Source of the DNA: Rhizaria sp. SCN 62-66
Lineage: Eukaryota > Rhizaria, unplaced
Assembly (NCBI GenBank): GCA_001724265.1
Contig: MEDY01000110.1
Coordinates: 1 to 64,000 of the forward strand
DNA length: 64,000 bases
Direction of reading: 5' to 3'
In this document: positions 40,092-51,488 of the stretch, piece by piece
How positions within the stretch are numbered: the stretch's first letter is position 1
Layout: every line of letters begins with the position of its first letter
Program-made: the position numbers and the translations under genes
The notes under the pieces: generated by a model
The model's database searches: none
What the model saw: only the letters and a program-made list of their open reading frames with translations
What the model was told of the DNA's origin: nothing

Positions 40092-43000
40092 ACAATGAAC
40101 GCACGTGCGCTCTCTAAAAGCTTCGAGCAACGACAAGCTTCCAGTTATCAGTCCGGCATAGGTAGAACAGCACTAGAACCATTAAAACAGCATCTGAGAC
40201 GCCTATCTTAGCACAAACAAACTACTCTGCTGCATTTGTGTCCCTCTGTGTGAGAACTGTTTGCGCATGTTTACCCCTTGTGTTGTGCCACTGAGTCAGT
40301 CAGATGGCTCTGCGTGTTTTGTGTGCTCGCAGCTCTCTCTATCTTTCTCACATTCACAACACTCATTCACAACACTCTATGTTTTTTATCATCTCAACTC
40401 ATGTGTTTTACTGCGAGTCATGATGTGCTATTGTTGCTTTTGTTACTGCTGCTGCTGCTGTAGCTCCCGTCCTCGTCGTTTCCCAGTGGCTCTTATTTAT
40501 TGCTGGGGATGTCGACTCTCTCCGTGCCCTTGGTCTCTGAGCCGACCGGGGCACACTGGCTCACTGACTGCCGCAGCAGCAGCAGCAGCAGCTGCTGCTG
40601 CCGCTGCTCTGCTGCTGCTGCTCTGCTGATGTTATCTGTGCTTGCACTCACACTGACTGCATTTGATCTATTATCAACTGTGCGATGCTCCCACAGCTCA
40701 CTCTATTGCCAGCCTTCAATCAATCATTCATTAGTCTGTTCTGTCTTTCTTTGGTATATTGTGCATTTAGCACTATATTTTTCCTTACCCTTTGTCCTTT
40801 TTATTTTTCAACATCGTCGTCGTTATCGTATCGTCATTTTCTTTCTGATTGCCTTGGTGATGGTTGCTGTTGCTGTTGTTGAATTTATTATTATTAGTCG
40901 TGTTCACTCGTCCTATTTTCTCACTTGGTTTCACTCACGCACTCACGCATGTGTGCTGTGCGTGATTGTAAGTGAGGCTATCGGTGAGCTAGCTGACCAA
41001 CAACGCCGCAACACACAGCATTACACATGCTAACATCAAACTGACTTTCGACACCAAGCAAACAAGCCGACGCGACGTAACACGACGATGATCTGGCAAA
41101 CTCGCAACACAAACTGACTCACACACAGCTTGTTTCCGACGGAGTTGAGTTGGAATCAGCGACGTTGATGTGTGTGTGTGTCGATCTGCTATGTTGTGTC
41201 GAGTATGTTGTAGCCTGCGGAGGTATGTGCGCCGGAGTGTGCGTGCTTGCGTGGGGCCGCTGTGTTATATTGTATGTGCATGTATTAAGTATATCAATAC
41301 AAACTAATTTAACTTCACAAATGCGGTTGCAAAGTGGACTTAGTAGGATGTTAGGTCGATCAAATGCACTTTCAGGGACTCATAACACAAAGAGATGCTC
41401 ATCTATCAAACTCAATACTATGACACATGATAGTTCTAGATGCAATGCACTCGTACGTATGCATTTGGTGTGATGTGCAGCATTATCACGACGGGTAAAT
41501 TACATTGTCAGTAAGTTTACCAGGCACTTCGCGTTGCCCAGTCGACTAGTATGCATCCCGCAAGACTGCAGAGTCAATGATTCTCGACTTGATGCTTTAG
41601 TATCAATTTCAAAAAATTAGCAAGTAGAATATATCTGCGTTATTCACGGGTCCAATAGTTTTATGCGTGTCATCAATGATGCATTACCATCTTCGTGAGC
41701 TACGGCGGACGCGCCTGGAAGAGGACATATTATCAATGTCAATATCTGGGCAGCAAAATAGGCTTGACCGGAAGCAAGACCAACATTAATGAATACAAAA
41801 AACACTAAACTCCCGGACGCAAAACATCACACTCCAGAACACGAGCTCTATGAGCACCTAGTCGAAACATATCGGAATAAGCGGAAGACCGACTTCGCGA
41901 ACGCCAAGTCTCCGCCAAATTTTATCTTTGTAAACGGGCCGTCAGCGAGAATTTTACCGATACCAATATTGTATCCTCCAAATATCTACTGTAAGATGTA
42001 CTTGTATCTAACCAAAGCACGATTGTGTTAAGTTATCCTTGCACTTGCCTTGGCACGCCTGAGCGGTGCGTCGTCTGCTTTCTTCCAATGCATTTCGAGC
42101 GAGTATTTCGTCTTAATCATCAGCTGTAACGAAATCAGCAGTGCGCTTGCACTGTTAAGGCAATGAATTATTCTGACATCGACGTTTTATTTTATCGATT
42201 GTTTGTTCTGATGCAGATCCGGGCCATTTGTCACTTAACCGCCATCAAGAGGGACAAAACGACGACTCATTGAGGATGATTTTGAGATGTGAAACGCTAC
42301 ATAGAGGAAGATTGGAAGCAATATAGTCATCGCGTGCCGGGGATCTAGTAGGAATCCATGTTGAATGTGCAAATTTCAACAGAGGTCATCCAAAGTCTGA
42401 CGTTTAGCGTCGTCTCCCGAAGGTTTGGAGGGTGATTCTGGAGACCACGTTATGAAGGATAACTTCATAAGATCCGAGTGAACTCGACTCATTTCATACA
42501 ATTTCGGACAAAACAACAGGTATAATACATTAATCAACGTTACTTGCGAATTGAAAGCCATTTGAGTGAGGATATGCATCGTGATATGATGCAGGTCCTC
42601 TCAGCGTAACCATTGTGTCGGTGCTTCTTGCGCATATGCGTGTGTAAGTCGTTGATCACTGAGCAGAATACAAAGCGGAAGTCGCATGCGCGCTCGTGTT
42701 AAGCTTGTTACTCCAGCTACGGCTCACTTGCAAGGATCTGGTTGCCCGGGAACCCTCTCATTTCGACCGCTGCTGGCCAGAAGATAATTGTGCCAACGGC
42801 TATTTTCGCGAACTTGACCGTGCGAAAAATTGGCCAATGGCCTGCGTTTTGTGGTGCGTAATTAGCGCGTGGTACTTTTTCGCTCAACGGGACTGGGGCC
42901 TCGCTGGATTGCCCCCGTTTGGCACCTTTGAATCTTTCTATAATTTGCTTCCAACTTACCCTTGTTGACAAAGAAATTTATTGATTAGAGTAGAAGTTAA

Positions 43001-43490
43001 TAGTTGTAGCCTTTATCTAATTTGCCGAATGCTGAAGCGAAGACCTTTGTGGTGAATTATCCACATTCTTTGGTTTTGTCTGGGCCAGCAAGCTTTCGAG
43101 AAGCTTCGGTTCGTTTCACGCTTTCTCTTGCTTCCCCACATCGGACTTTCTGTCTTTTGACCTTGTCCGCGCGTTGGATCAAGATTCTCCTTTACGGTTC
43201 AATATTTGCATGTCAAGTTTCGTGGTCTTATGTCAGTCTTAATGTCATGACATGATGCAAGATACTTTCTGCCCCCCTAGTGGGCTTCCGTGACGCCTCG
43301 ACCTCGGCACATCATGCATGCTTTGTGGTCTCTCTTTACTGTGTCTATGCTCTTAAGCGCGGCCCAGCTTGAGTTCGCTCAGTCATTTACATAGTCTCAC
43401 TATTTCTTCCCTTTTTTATGCCCTTTTCCACCTTCATTTTTCGACCTTGACTACCTTGACTCGTTGCGACCTCAGTTCTTTTCAACCACA
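40092..43490. other. 3.4-kb gene-poor region
   Basis: This is the longest interval without a supported gene. It contains CTG/CAG repeats (40447-40627), a TG-rich stretch near 41168 and several open stretches under 110 codons. The longest is Cys/Leu/Ala-rich and created by the repeats. A more GC-balanced patch at 42700-43250 is open on both strands but gives no recognisable protein. No tRNA, rRNA or transposon ends were seen. The last 120 bases are the pyrimidine-rich leader of the nitroreductase gene. Confidence 0.45.
40574..40627. repeat. CAG/CTG palindromic triplet repeat
   Basis: Six CAG units run directly into three CTG units, centred between 40591 and 40592, then imperfect CTG units continue to 40627. 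The junction is a perfect inverted repeat able to form a hairpin. A separate (CTG)5 run lies at about 40447-40461. Confidence 0.85.
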
Positions 43491-44259
43491 ATGGCTGTTT
43501 CCCAGGCTGCTCTCGAGCAAATTTACCTCAACGCTCACACCGAGCACGGCTTCACCGATGCCACCATCAGTGACGAGACCCTCACCAAGCTCTATGACGT
43601 ACGTTTTGACTCTCAAAGCCCTCCTTCCTGTCTCATGGTCTTTCTGACTTTTTGACTCGCCCCTCTCCTCTTTATTGACAAGTATCACTCAGTGTCTCAC
43701 AATTCTTGTCCCTCTCTTTATCTTCAATTTGTTCTGTTTTTTGTGCATTTGCGTTGCCTCGCTTTGCTTTCCTCCGACACAGCTCGTCGCCCTCGCCCCC
43801 ACCGCCTTCAACTGCAACCCTCTCCGTGTCCGCTTCGTGCGCTCCACCGAGGCCAAGGACAAGCTCGAGAAGACCCTGATGGCCGGCAACGTTGCCCAGA
43901 CCCGCGCCGCCCCCGTCACCGCGATCCTCTGCGTCGACAACGAGTGGCTCTCCAAGATGGACACCCTCTCCCCCAACTACGACGTCAAGCCCATCTTCTC
44001 CAACAACGCCGAGGCCGCCAAGGGCACCGGCGACCTGAACGCCCGCATCCAGGCCGGCTACTTCATCCTCACCGCCCGCGCTCTCGGCCTTAACTGCGGC
44101 CCCATGTCCGGCTTCGACAACGCCGCCGTCGACGCCGCCTTCCTCGAGGGCACGGGCCTCTCGTCCGTCGTGCTCGTCAACCTCGGCACTGGTATCCCCG
44201 AGAACCGCTACCCGCGCGCGCCCCGCCTCTCGTTCGAGGACGCCTGCAAGATCCTCTAA
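43491..44259 (+). CDS. RutE-like nitroreductase (malonic semialdehyde reductase family)
   Basis: Two exons, 43491-43598 and 43783-44259, encode 194 residues, the usual RutE/HadB length, and end in TAA. This flavoprotein family, best known from bacteria, reduces malonic semialdehyde to 3-hydroxypropionate in pyrimidine breakdown; the substrate here is inferred. Family blocks are ATISDETLTKLYD, LVALAPTAFNCNPLRVRFV, AAPVTAILCVDNEW, RALGLNCGPMSGFDNAAV and RLSFEDACKIL. The intron (184 bases, donor GTACGT, acceptor ACACAG, phase 0) interrupts the first helix region. It is a bacterial-type gene that has acquired an intron and the host's C-ending codons, so any transfer is not recent. The ATG at 43491 in the context CACAATGG is clear. 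There is no targeting signal, so it is probably cytosolic. Confidence 0.88.
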
Positions 44260-45683
44260 GCGAATCAGCTGCTGATTCTGCTGAGAGCGAGCGATCCGCG
44301 CGCATTGTATAACGTACACAGTACACATACCCACACTATACCCATCACCGGCCACCGCGCTTTCGGGGTGCTCCACCGTGGCGCGCGGAGGCTGTTGCCG
44401 AACCTACGAGCGAGGTATCAGCGTTTGACGGTGATGCCAGTTGTTTTTCTCTAAGCGTGATCCGCGGTTATTCGTTTGATAACCGTCTCTATTATAAAAA
44501 CACGAGATCAAGTAGTTATAACACTCTTTTCGTTGTTGTTTCCAAACCTCAATACATCAACAACGATTGATCCATTGGTATTTTACAATTTATTTCAGAG
44601 TATTTGCACACATGAACGGATTATATCTATAACTCGTACGATGAATGGTCAAAGTAATACAGAGAAGTCACTCACACAACATGCGTACTCCATGAGACAA
44701 CCAGAACATACCAAAGCATTGTTTCTTATCACTCATCATGAAGCACATTTGATCAAGGAGTCAGTCTATTTCGATGAATCAATCTTTTCTATTGTAACGA
44801 TTATTAAGCTTGAGACATGACAATGGCTCGATGACAAGTAATGATCCTACTCGAGACACGTCAGTGATCACGTATGGCGATGAAGATTCAAAAAACAGGA
44901 ACAAACGACACGAGGGATGAAACAAAATAAAAAATCAGGGAGACAGATCATCATAGCATTATACGTACACATAGTTTACGTGAATAGAATACGGACAATG
45001 ATTCTGTGTGCAAGTAGTCGTTGCTGTGGCGTGTCTAATCATGAAATCGCAATGAAGACACTGAGGTTTGTTTGTGAATCAAGGGGGAAAAAAATACATC
45101 GATAAAATAATGAGTGGCAAATGTCGCTTCATTAAAAACTCGTCGTACTCGTCGTACTGATAGCCGTATTGTTGCGAAGATACACAGGGACACATACAGA
45201 AAAGAGGTGAGGAGAACACAGAAGAGCAAAGCCAAATAGCTCACTCACAGTTGCAGAAATAGAGAATAAAAGGATTCGTTACCGCGTAAAGATGCGTTAA
45301 ACGCAACAAAGCGAAGAAGATGACAAAACATTAAAGCGGTTGCGTTGTCCGAACACCACACGTGCAGTGTTCATACGAACAACACCAAAGCAGCCCAAGC
45401 ACTACGCTTGATGTTACGTTGCTATTATGAATGTAGTGGCTATAACAAGATAACGCTGTTAAAAACTGACACTACGTCCACAAATAGCAACAACATTGAT
45501 AATAACGAGGCGTTCGAAGCTCATTTAAAATCTCAAAAATGTCAAGTCAGATAAAACAGAACGCAGGATAGCGACACATTCGTACAGACAAATAGGGTAG
45601 CCGAATTACAGTTAAGCAACACCAGCATCTGTTACCGACATAACGCTACGGCGCTTAGAGACACCTTAGAACTGTTGTTGATG
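44260..45683. other. Convergent intergenic region, no gene seen
   Basis: This AT-rich interval of 1.4 kb lies between the 3' ends of the nitroreductase and 5-phosphatase genes. Open stretches do not exceed about 115 codons and have no compositional or motif support. No RNA gene was recognised. Confidence 0.5.
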
Positions 45684-48600
45684 TTAATGTTGCTGTTGCT
45701 GCTGCAGATGCTGCTGGTATTGGTATTGTTGCTGCTGCACATACTGCTGCTGTTGCACCTGTTGCTGCTGCGCGTACATCATCGAGTTGCGTACACTGCG
45801 CGCCTCGACCGCGACCAGCGGCTCTTGGCCTAGAGGGACCCACACGGCGACCGTCTCCATCACCACGCGCATGCGGATGACGCGGAAGTTAAGTCGCTCC
45901 AGCCCCAGCCCGAAGCCCGGGTGCTGGACCCAGGCGCCGCAGCGCGGGCAGCAGCGCGGCGCGCTCGCGGAGCCGGCGGAGCCGAGGCCGGCGCTGGCGG
46001 AGGCCACTGCTGCGACGGCAGATGCAGCGGCAGCGGCGGAGGCGGCGGTTGTATTGCTCGCGCCCGCGCTAGAGGTGTTCGTGGGAGTCGTGCCAAGGAA
46101 GCTTGCAGCAGAAGGTGGCACGCCAGGGCTGGCGACAGCACCGGAAGAAGCGGCAGCGGCACTGGGGGCATGCGGCTGCGGCCAGAGCAGCGGGACCGTG
46201 GCGCTGCAGCGGCACTGGCCGGCGTTGGCGCCCGCGCAGCTGCCCTCGGCCCCCACATTCGCGCCCAGACTCACGCCCGCGCTGGCGCTCGCACCGCCGG
46301 CGCCGGCGCTGGAGTTGGAGCTGGAGTGGCCGTGGGCAGCGAGGTAGGCGCCGGGGAGGCCGTGGCCGTAGGCACTGTGCGCGCCGTTCGCGCCGGCGCC
46401 GCTGTCGCCGTGGTGACCGTGGCCGTGGCCGTGGCTGCCGTGAGCGTGACTGTGGCAAGAGCCATCGTCGTCATCGTTGTTCACATGACCGAGAGCATTG
46501 CCACTGCCACCGCTGTTGCTGTTGTTGTTTTCCTCGGTCAGCGCGGCGGGCTCGACTACCCAGCCGCCGCGCGCGCTGGTGAGTGGCACCGTGACCGAGG
46601 ACACGCGCGGCGGGCCCGTGGCGGGGAACGCGGCCAGCGCCAGTGGCAACACGGCCTGGCCCGCCACGCCGTCGCTCGACCGCGCACGCAGGCACAGAGA
46701 CAGGAAAGGCTGCGACAAGGTCACAGGGATCGGCAGCGTCGGCGAGGACGATGACGACAACGTCGATGGCGATAGCGGCGACGCTAAAGGGGGCGATAAA
46801 GGGGATGCAAAACCAACACCAGAACTGCCAGCCGAGTTGACTGCGTTGTTGTCGCCCATATTGCCGTGGAGCGCGGCCGTGAACGCCGGCGCGGGCCGCG
46901 GAGGCAGCGCGAAGAGCATCGTGGCGCGCGGGATCTGCGTCTGCGACAAAAGCTGCGACTGCGGCAGCTCGGGTTGCGCGCCCACGGACGCGGCGAGCGC
47001 GTCCGCGTCTGCGTCCGCGCCCGCGACCGAGTATGCATCCTCCTCCTCAGCCGCCGCCGCGGCCGCTGCAGTAGCAGCGGCCGTGGCAGCGGCCGCGGCG
47101 TGCGCGCTGCTGCGGCCGCTGCCGTCGTGACTGTCGGCGGAATGCGCGGCTGCGGCTGCTGCGGCCACCGCGGCGGTGGCGGCCGCGGGCGTCATGCCCC
47201 CAGCTTGCGGCGCCCTGGTATTGACACCGGCGCCCGCGCCCTCCCGGGCGTAGCTGGCAGCGACGGCGGTGGCGGCGGCGGGCGTGATGCAGGTGAGCCT
47301 GCGCGGCAGCGGGAGCGCGGGCGGCGCGAGCACGGCGCCCGCGCCAGCACCCGCGCCGGGACCCGCGCTGACCGCGCTGGCGGTGGCGGCGGCGACGGCG
47401 GCGACGGCGGCGGTGGTGGCGGCGGCGACGGCGGTGCGCGACAGCGGCGGGTGCGAGTGCACGAGGGACTCGAAGGGACCCGGGAAGAGGACGCGGAGGC
47501 TGAGCGGGGGGACTTCGGTGATCATGAACGCAGGCTGCTGCTGCTGCTGTTGCTGTTGAAGCTGCTGCTGGGAATGCATGGGCGTGCCGATGCTAGCGGC
47601 CGCGCTCGAGTTGTGGGGAAAGGAAAGGGGGGCAATAAAACGCTGCTGTTGCTGTTGATTATCGCCGCTATTCACATTCACCATGATGCCACCATCGTCG
47701 TGCGCATTCACGTCATCGCTGTTGTTACGCGCACCCAGACTGGTGCCAGTGCCGTTGCCCGCGGTGGCGTCAGCAGCGGCCGCAGCGGCCAGCCCCGCCG
47801 CCGTGGCCTCAGCCACCGCGGCCGCGAGCGCCGAGTCGAACCCCACGGGCGGCGCGAAGGCTGAGGAGCGAGGCCGCGTCACCGGCGTACCGCTCCCGCT
47901 CCCGCTGCCACCGCCGCCGCCGCCGCCGGTGCCGTTGCCGTTGCCAGGGGCCTGGCCGTGACCGTGGGCGGGGGCCTGGCCGTGGTGCTGCTGGGCGGCG
48001 GTGCTGGCGGTGGGGTGCGAGCGCGGCTGCATGCGCTGAGGCCGCTTGTGCGCGCGGAGGATCCGCACCGAGAGCAGGCGCACCACGTAGTGGTACTGGC
48101 CCATGCCCCTACCCACGCTGCCGCCGCTGCCGCCACTGGAGTGGTTGCCCACCACACCCGCACCGGTCACGACAGTGAGCGCACCGTTGCCGTCTATGTT
48201 TCCAGTGCCTGGGTGCGGCGAAGCCGCCGCCGCCGCTGCCGCCGCCGCCGTCGCCGCGACAGCGGACTGGTAGAGCGAGGCCATGCTGGGGATGGGCGCC
48301 GCGAGCGTGAGCGGGTCGTTGTTGCCAAAACTAGACTCAGCAGCAACGCGGCCGTGATTGTCGCGGGGCTGCAGCAGATGCAGCTGTGCCTGCGCCTGTT
48401 GCTGCTGTTGCTGCGGCTGTAGTTGCGCCTGCGCGCTGATGTTGTCAATGTTGCGAGGAGTCCTTGACTCACTCACCGCATCTCCAGCACCAGCAGCACG
48501 CGCCCCATCAGCCCCAGCTTCAGCTCCATCCCCAGTCTCGGATTCCGGCGTCTCAGCGCAGCCCGCCGTGGTTTTGGCGCCGCCCGCCTTGGCCGCCGCG

Positions 48601-50846
48601 TCCTCGGCCGCCGCGTTGGCAATCGCGGCCGCCAGCGGCGAGGCCGTGACCGCGATCGCGAGCGTGAATGTGCAGTAGACCGGCGCGTGGTCGCTCAGCG
48701 TCAGCCAGTCGTTGACGGAGCTGTAGTTGTCGAACCCGGAGCAGGAGCGCGTGGTCACCGCGCCCGCGCACGGGGCCGCCGCGCCCAGGCAGTCTGGCGC
48801 GCCGCAGTGGCACCCAGTGCTGGGCACGGCCGCGCACGCCGCGGCGGCTGCGGCGGTCGTCGCGGCGGCGGCAACAGCGGCGCTCGCTGCCGTCGTCGTC
48901 GTCGTCGTGACCGAGGCATGATCGCTGTTGACTTGGTCGACGTGATCGTTGTTCGCACTGCTGCCGCTGCTGCTGCTGTTGCTGCTGCTGTGGCTAGCGA
49001 AGACGGCGGCCGCGGCGGCGTTGGCAGCGGCGGCGGCAAGCGCGGAGTAACGGAGCGCGACCGTGTTGTCGGGCGCAAGCACGTAGCCACCGCCGCGGGC
49101 GACGACGTCACAAGCGCACGCGCACTCGCAAGCGCCTGCGCAGGGCAAGGCTGGGGACACGGCGCGGGGACAGACGCCGCGGACGCCGCTGCATTCGGCC
49201 AGGCAGGGGCCCGCGGGGGCTGATGGGGTGTAGTCAGACGCGGAGTTCAAGCCAGACTCAGGGGCAGAGTGAGAGGCCGTGACGCAAGTGCCGAGAACGC
49301 AGCTGCCGCAGTCGGAGCTGTCTGACAGCGGAGGGCGCCTACGCAAAGCAAAAATGATAAAAAGAGTGTGTTTAGTCATCAACAGTTAACATACGCAAAA
49401 AAGGCGGGCACGCATTGCAATTTCAGTGTTTCAAGTCAATGTAACGAATTTTGCAGAGGATTACAGCTTTGCAGATGAAGGCAGCGCAACGTACCTCGCT
49501 TGCGGCTCGGGCCGCAACAGACCCGCGCCCGCGGGCGCAGACCGCCAGAGCACCCGATCCGTGTACGCGGGCAGCCGCTCCGACACGCGGCCCGACTTGT
49601 ACCAGGGCTCCTTGTAGGCGGTGCGGAACTGGCGCCGGATCGAGTCCGCGGAGCCGCCCCAGCGCACGGGCGTGGGCCGGCCTTCGACGCGCTTGTACGA
49701 CGGGTAGAAGTCGTTGGCCATCGCAGCCTCGCTGTAGCCCGCCAGTGCGCGCCCCGAGCGGCGGTCCTGCGTCAACTCGTCGTGCGTGCGTAGTAGGTGC
49801 AGCCCGCGCGGCCGCGAGAGGCACGAGGCCGGGACTGGCGGCAGCAGCGAGCGCGGCGGCAGCGGCGGCGGCGACGGCGACGGCGACGGGCGCTGTTCAG
49901 AGGACGCCGCAACATCACTCCTCGTGCTGGTGCTGCTACCGCTTTCTATCGCACCCGACAGCTGCGACTGGGGCTGCGGCTGTGCGAGTGCGAGCGTATA
50001 CTTGTAGTTGCGCCGCATCACGGCCCGCATGCGCGCGCACTCTGCGGCGCGCTCGCTCTCTGCGCTCTCGTGCTCCGCCATCAGCGCAATCGCGCGCTCC
50101 ACGCTCAGCGCCGCGCTGCTGTGCGCGCCGGAGCCGGAGCCGGCGCCCGCGGCGACAGAGCTGAAGCTGCTGCTGGAGGAGCTGCTGCTGGTGATGTAGT
50201 TGGCGTTGTTGGTGGCGTTGAGCTTGAAGTTGGTATCGCCGAGCAGGATGGTGTGGTGGAACAGGTCATCAAGCCCAAAGGAGCCCAGCGCGGAGCCGCA
50301 CAGCGCAGGCCCGGTCGCGGCGGTGATGTGCGCGATCGCGGCGCGGCGCGCGGCGAGCGACGATGACGGCAGGTGCACCGAGAGAAAGACGACCGTGGTG
50401 CCGGCGATCGATACGGCGGCCGTGGCAGCGCCCTTGGAGCCCTCAGTAATACCAAGGCTGATGGGGGCCGCGGCGAGGAGCGTAGTGGAGGCAAGGAGTC
50501 GGCGGGAGACGTAGAAGGCAAGTCCAGTGAACTTAGGGAAGAGGAACGAACCGTCGCCGCGGCCGCGCACGTCGGCGTTGAACGGTAAGCGCACGACGTC
50601 GAAGCGCTCGAGGTGGCGTGCAACAAGGTCATAAAACGCGCCGGAAACGGCCTCTTGCACGGCGAGAGCATACAAGTCGTAGCCGGCAGGAATGAAGGTG
50701 CGCAGCGCGACGATCTGGGAAGCTGGGAGCTCTTTTGCACCCATGTTCCAGGTACCGGTCCATAAACGCACTCTGGGGAGCGGAATCGGGCCAGATATCG
50801 TGGCTGCGGCGGCCACAGTAGACGGAGGGCCGTAGAGCAGCGACAT
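45684..50846 (-). CDS. Inositol polyphosphate 5-phosphatase, SHIP-like, with large inserts
   Basis: Two exons, 50846-49495 and 49338-45684, encode 1,668 residues and end in TAA. The 156-base intron has donor GTACGT and acceptor GCGTAG, phase 2. The enzyme should remove the 5-phosphate from inositol lipids or soluble inositol phosphates. Motifs in order: TGTWNMG (about 29-35), AVQE, GSKGAATAAV, SVHLPSSS, LLGDTNFKLN (about 200), MANDFYPSYKRVEGRPTPVRW, RLPAYTDRVLW (about 425), then LTLSDHAPVYCTF (about 660). The last two are usually 25-30 residues apart but are separated here by over 200 residues containing a Cys-rich block and an Ala/Ser/Thr block. After the catalytic domain, fragments such as YHYVVRLLSVRILRAHKR, LSLRVLFPGPF and FLSLCLRARSSDGVAGQAV may be strands of a C2 domain, as in SHIP, split by low-complexity inserts; this is tentative. 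The C-terminus is Gln-rich. Confidence 0.85.
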
Positions 50847-51488
50847 GGCGGGCTCAGCAGAGAGGATAAAACTACGATGAGGCTGGTAGCGAGCGCGCGA
50901 GGCAGGTGAAAGAGCTCGACGACGTAGGGCTGGAGATGGAGATATTGAAATACAGTTTTAGACCTGACAAGAACGTCCAAGCACAGGGGTTTCTGTGAGT
51001 AATGTGCCCCAAATACAACGGTATACGGGAAATTGAGTCCAATCAGTCTATAATCAAAAGGAGTGACGACAGAGCGAAGTGAGTTTGTGAGCTCGCGTGA
51101 CGAGGGCGATCTACCGACGGGCAAGATTCGAGGAACGGTTTTCTCCGTGCACAAGAAAAAATAGGAAGTAAAATCAAAAGAAACAACACTGAAAGTTAAA
51201 TAATTTTACAAAATGTGTAATATATGCAGATCTGCGACGCAAGTTTGCCACAAACTAATTTCGCATATGCCGCCAGCAATGGCTTCCATGGTCACGTCGC
51301 TCAGCGAGTTCGCTTGTCACCGAAGCAGCTCCTTGCACTTACAAACAAGTTGTTTAGACAACAAAGACATTAAGGTCTGCTTCCCAGATTGAACTATAAC
51401 GTAGGTTTATTGTACATAAACGCGGTAGTTCCGAATGTTAATCAAATGAATAATTTTTTTATCTCATAATCACGGTTATACTAACTGC
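50847..51488. promoter_or_regulatory. Upstream region of the 5-phosphatase gene
   Basis: These 642 bases lie between the AROM stop and the 5-phosphatase start, both on the minus strand. The region is AT-rich at 51150-51480 (AROM 3' flank). It then becomes more balanced toward 50847, where the promoter should lie. An open frame extends upstream of 50846 in another phase, without coding support. Confidence 0.4.

Noticed and set aside
40261-41033. Overlapping Cys/Leu/Ala-rich frames after adenylate kinase
   Set aside because: They are generated by CTG/CAG repeats and pyrimidine-rich DNA; no conserved sequence.
41789-42031. 80-codon frame beginning MNTKNTK
   Set aside because: AT-rich, isolated, no homology I recognise and no codon bias like the real genes.
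50105-51154. 350-codon minus-strand frame overlapping the 5-phosphatase start
   Set aside because: It is out of frame with the conserved TWNMG block and turns into Ser/Pro/Arg frame-shadow sequence within the known gene.
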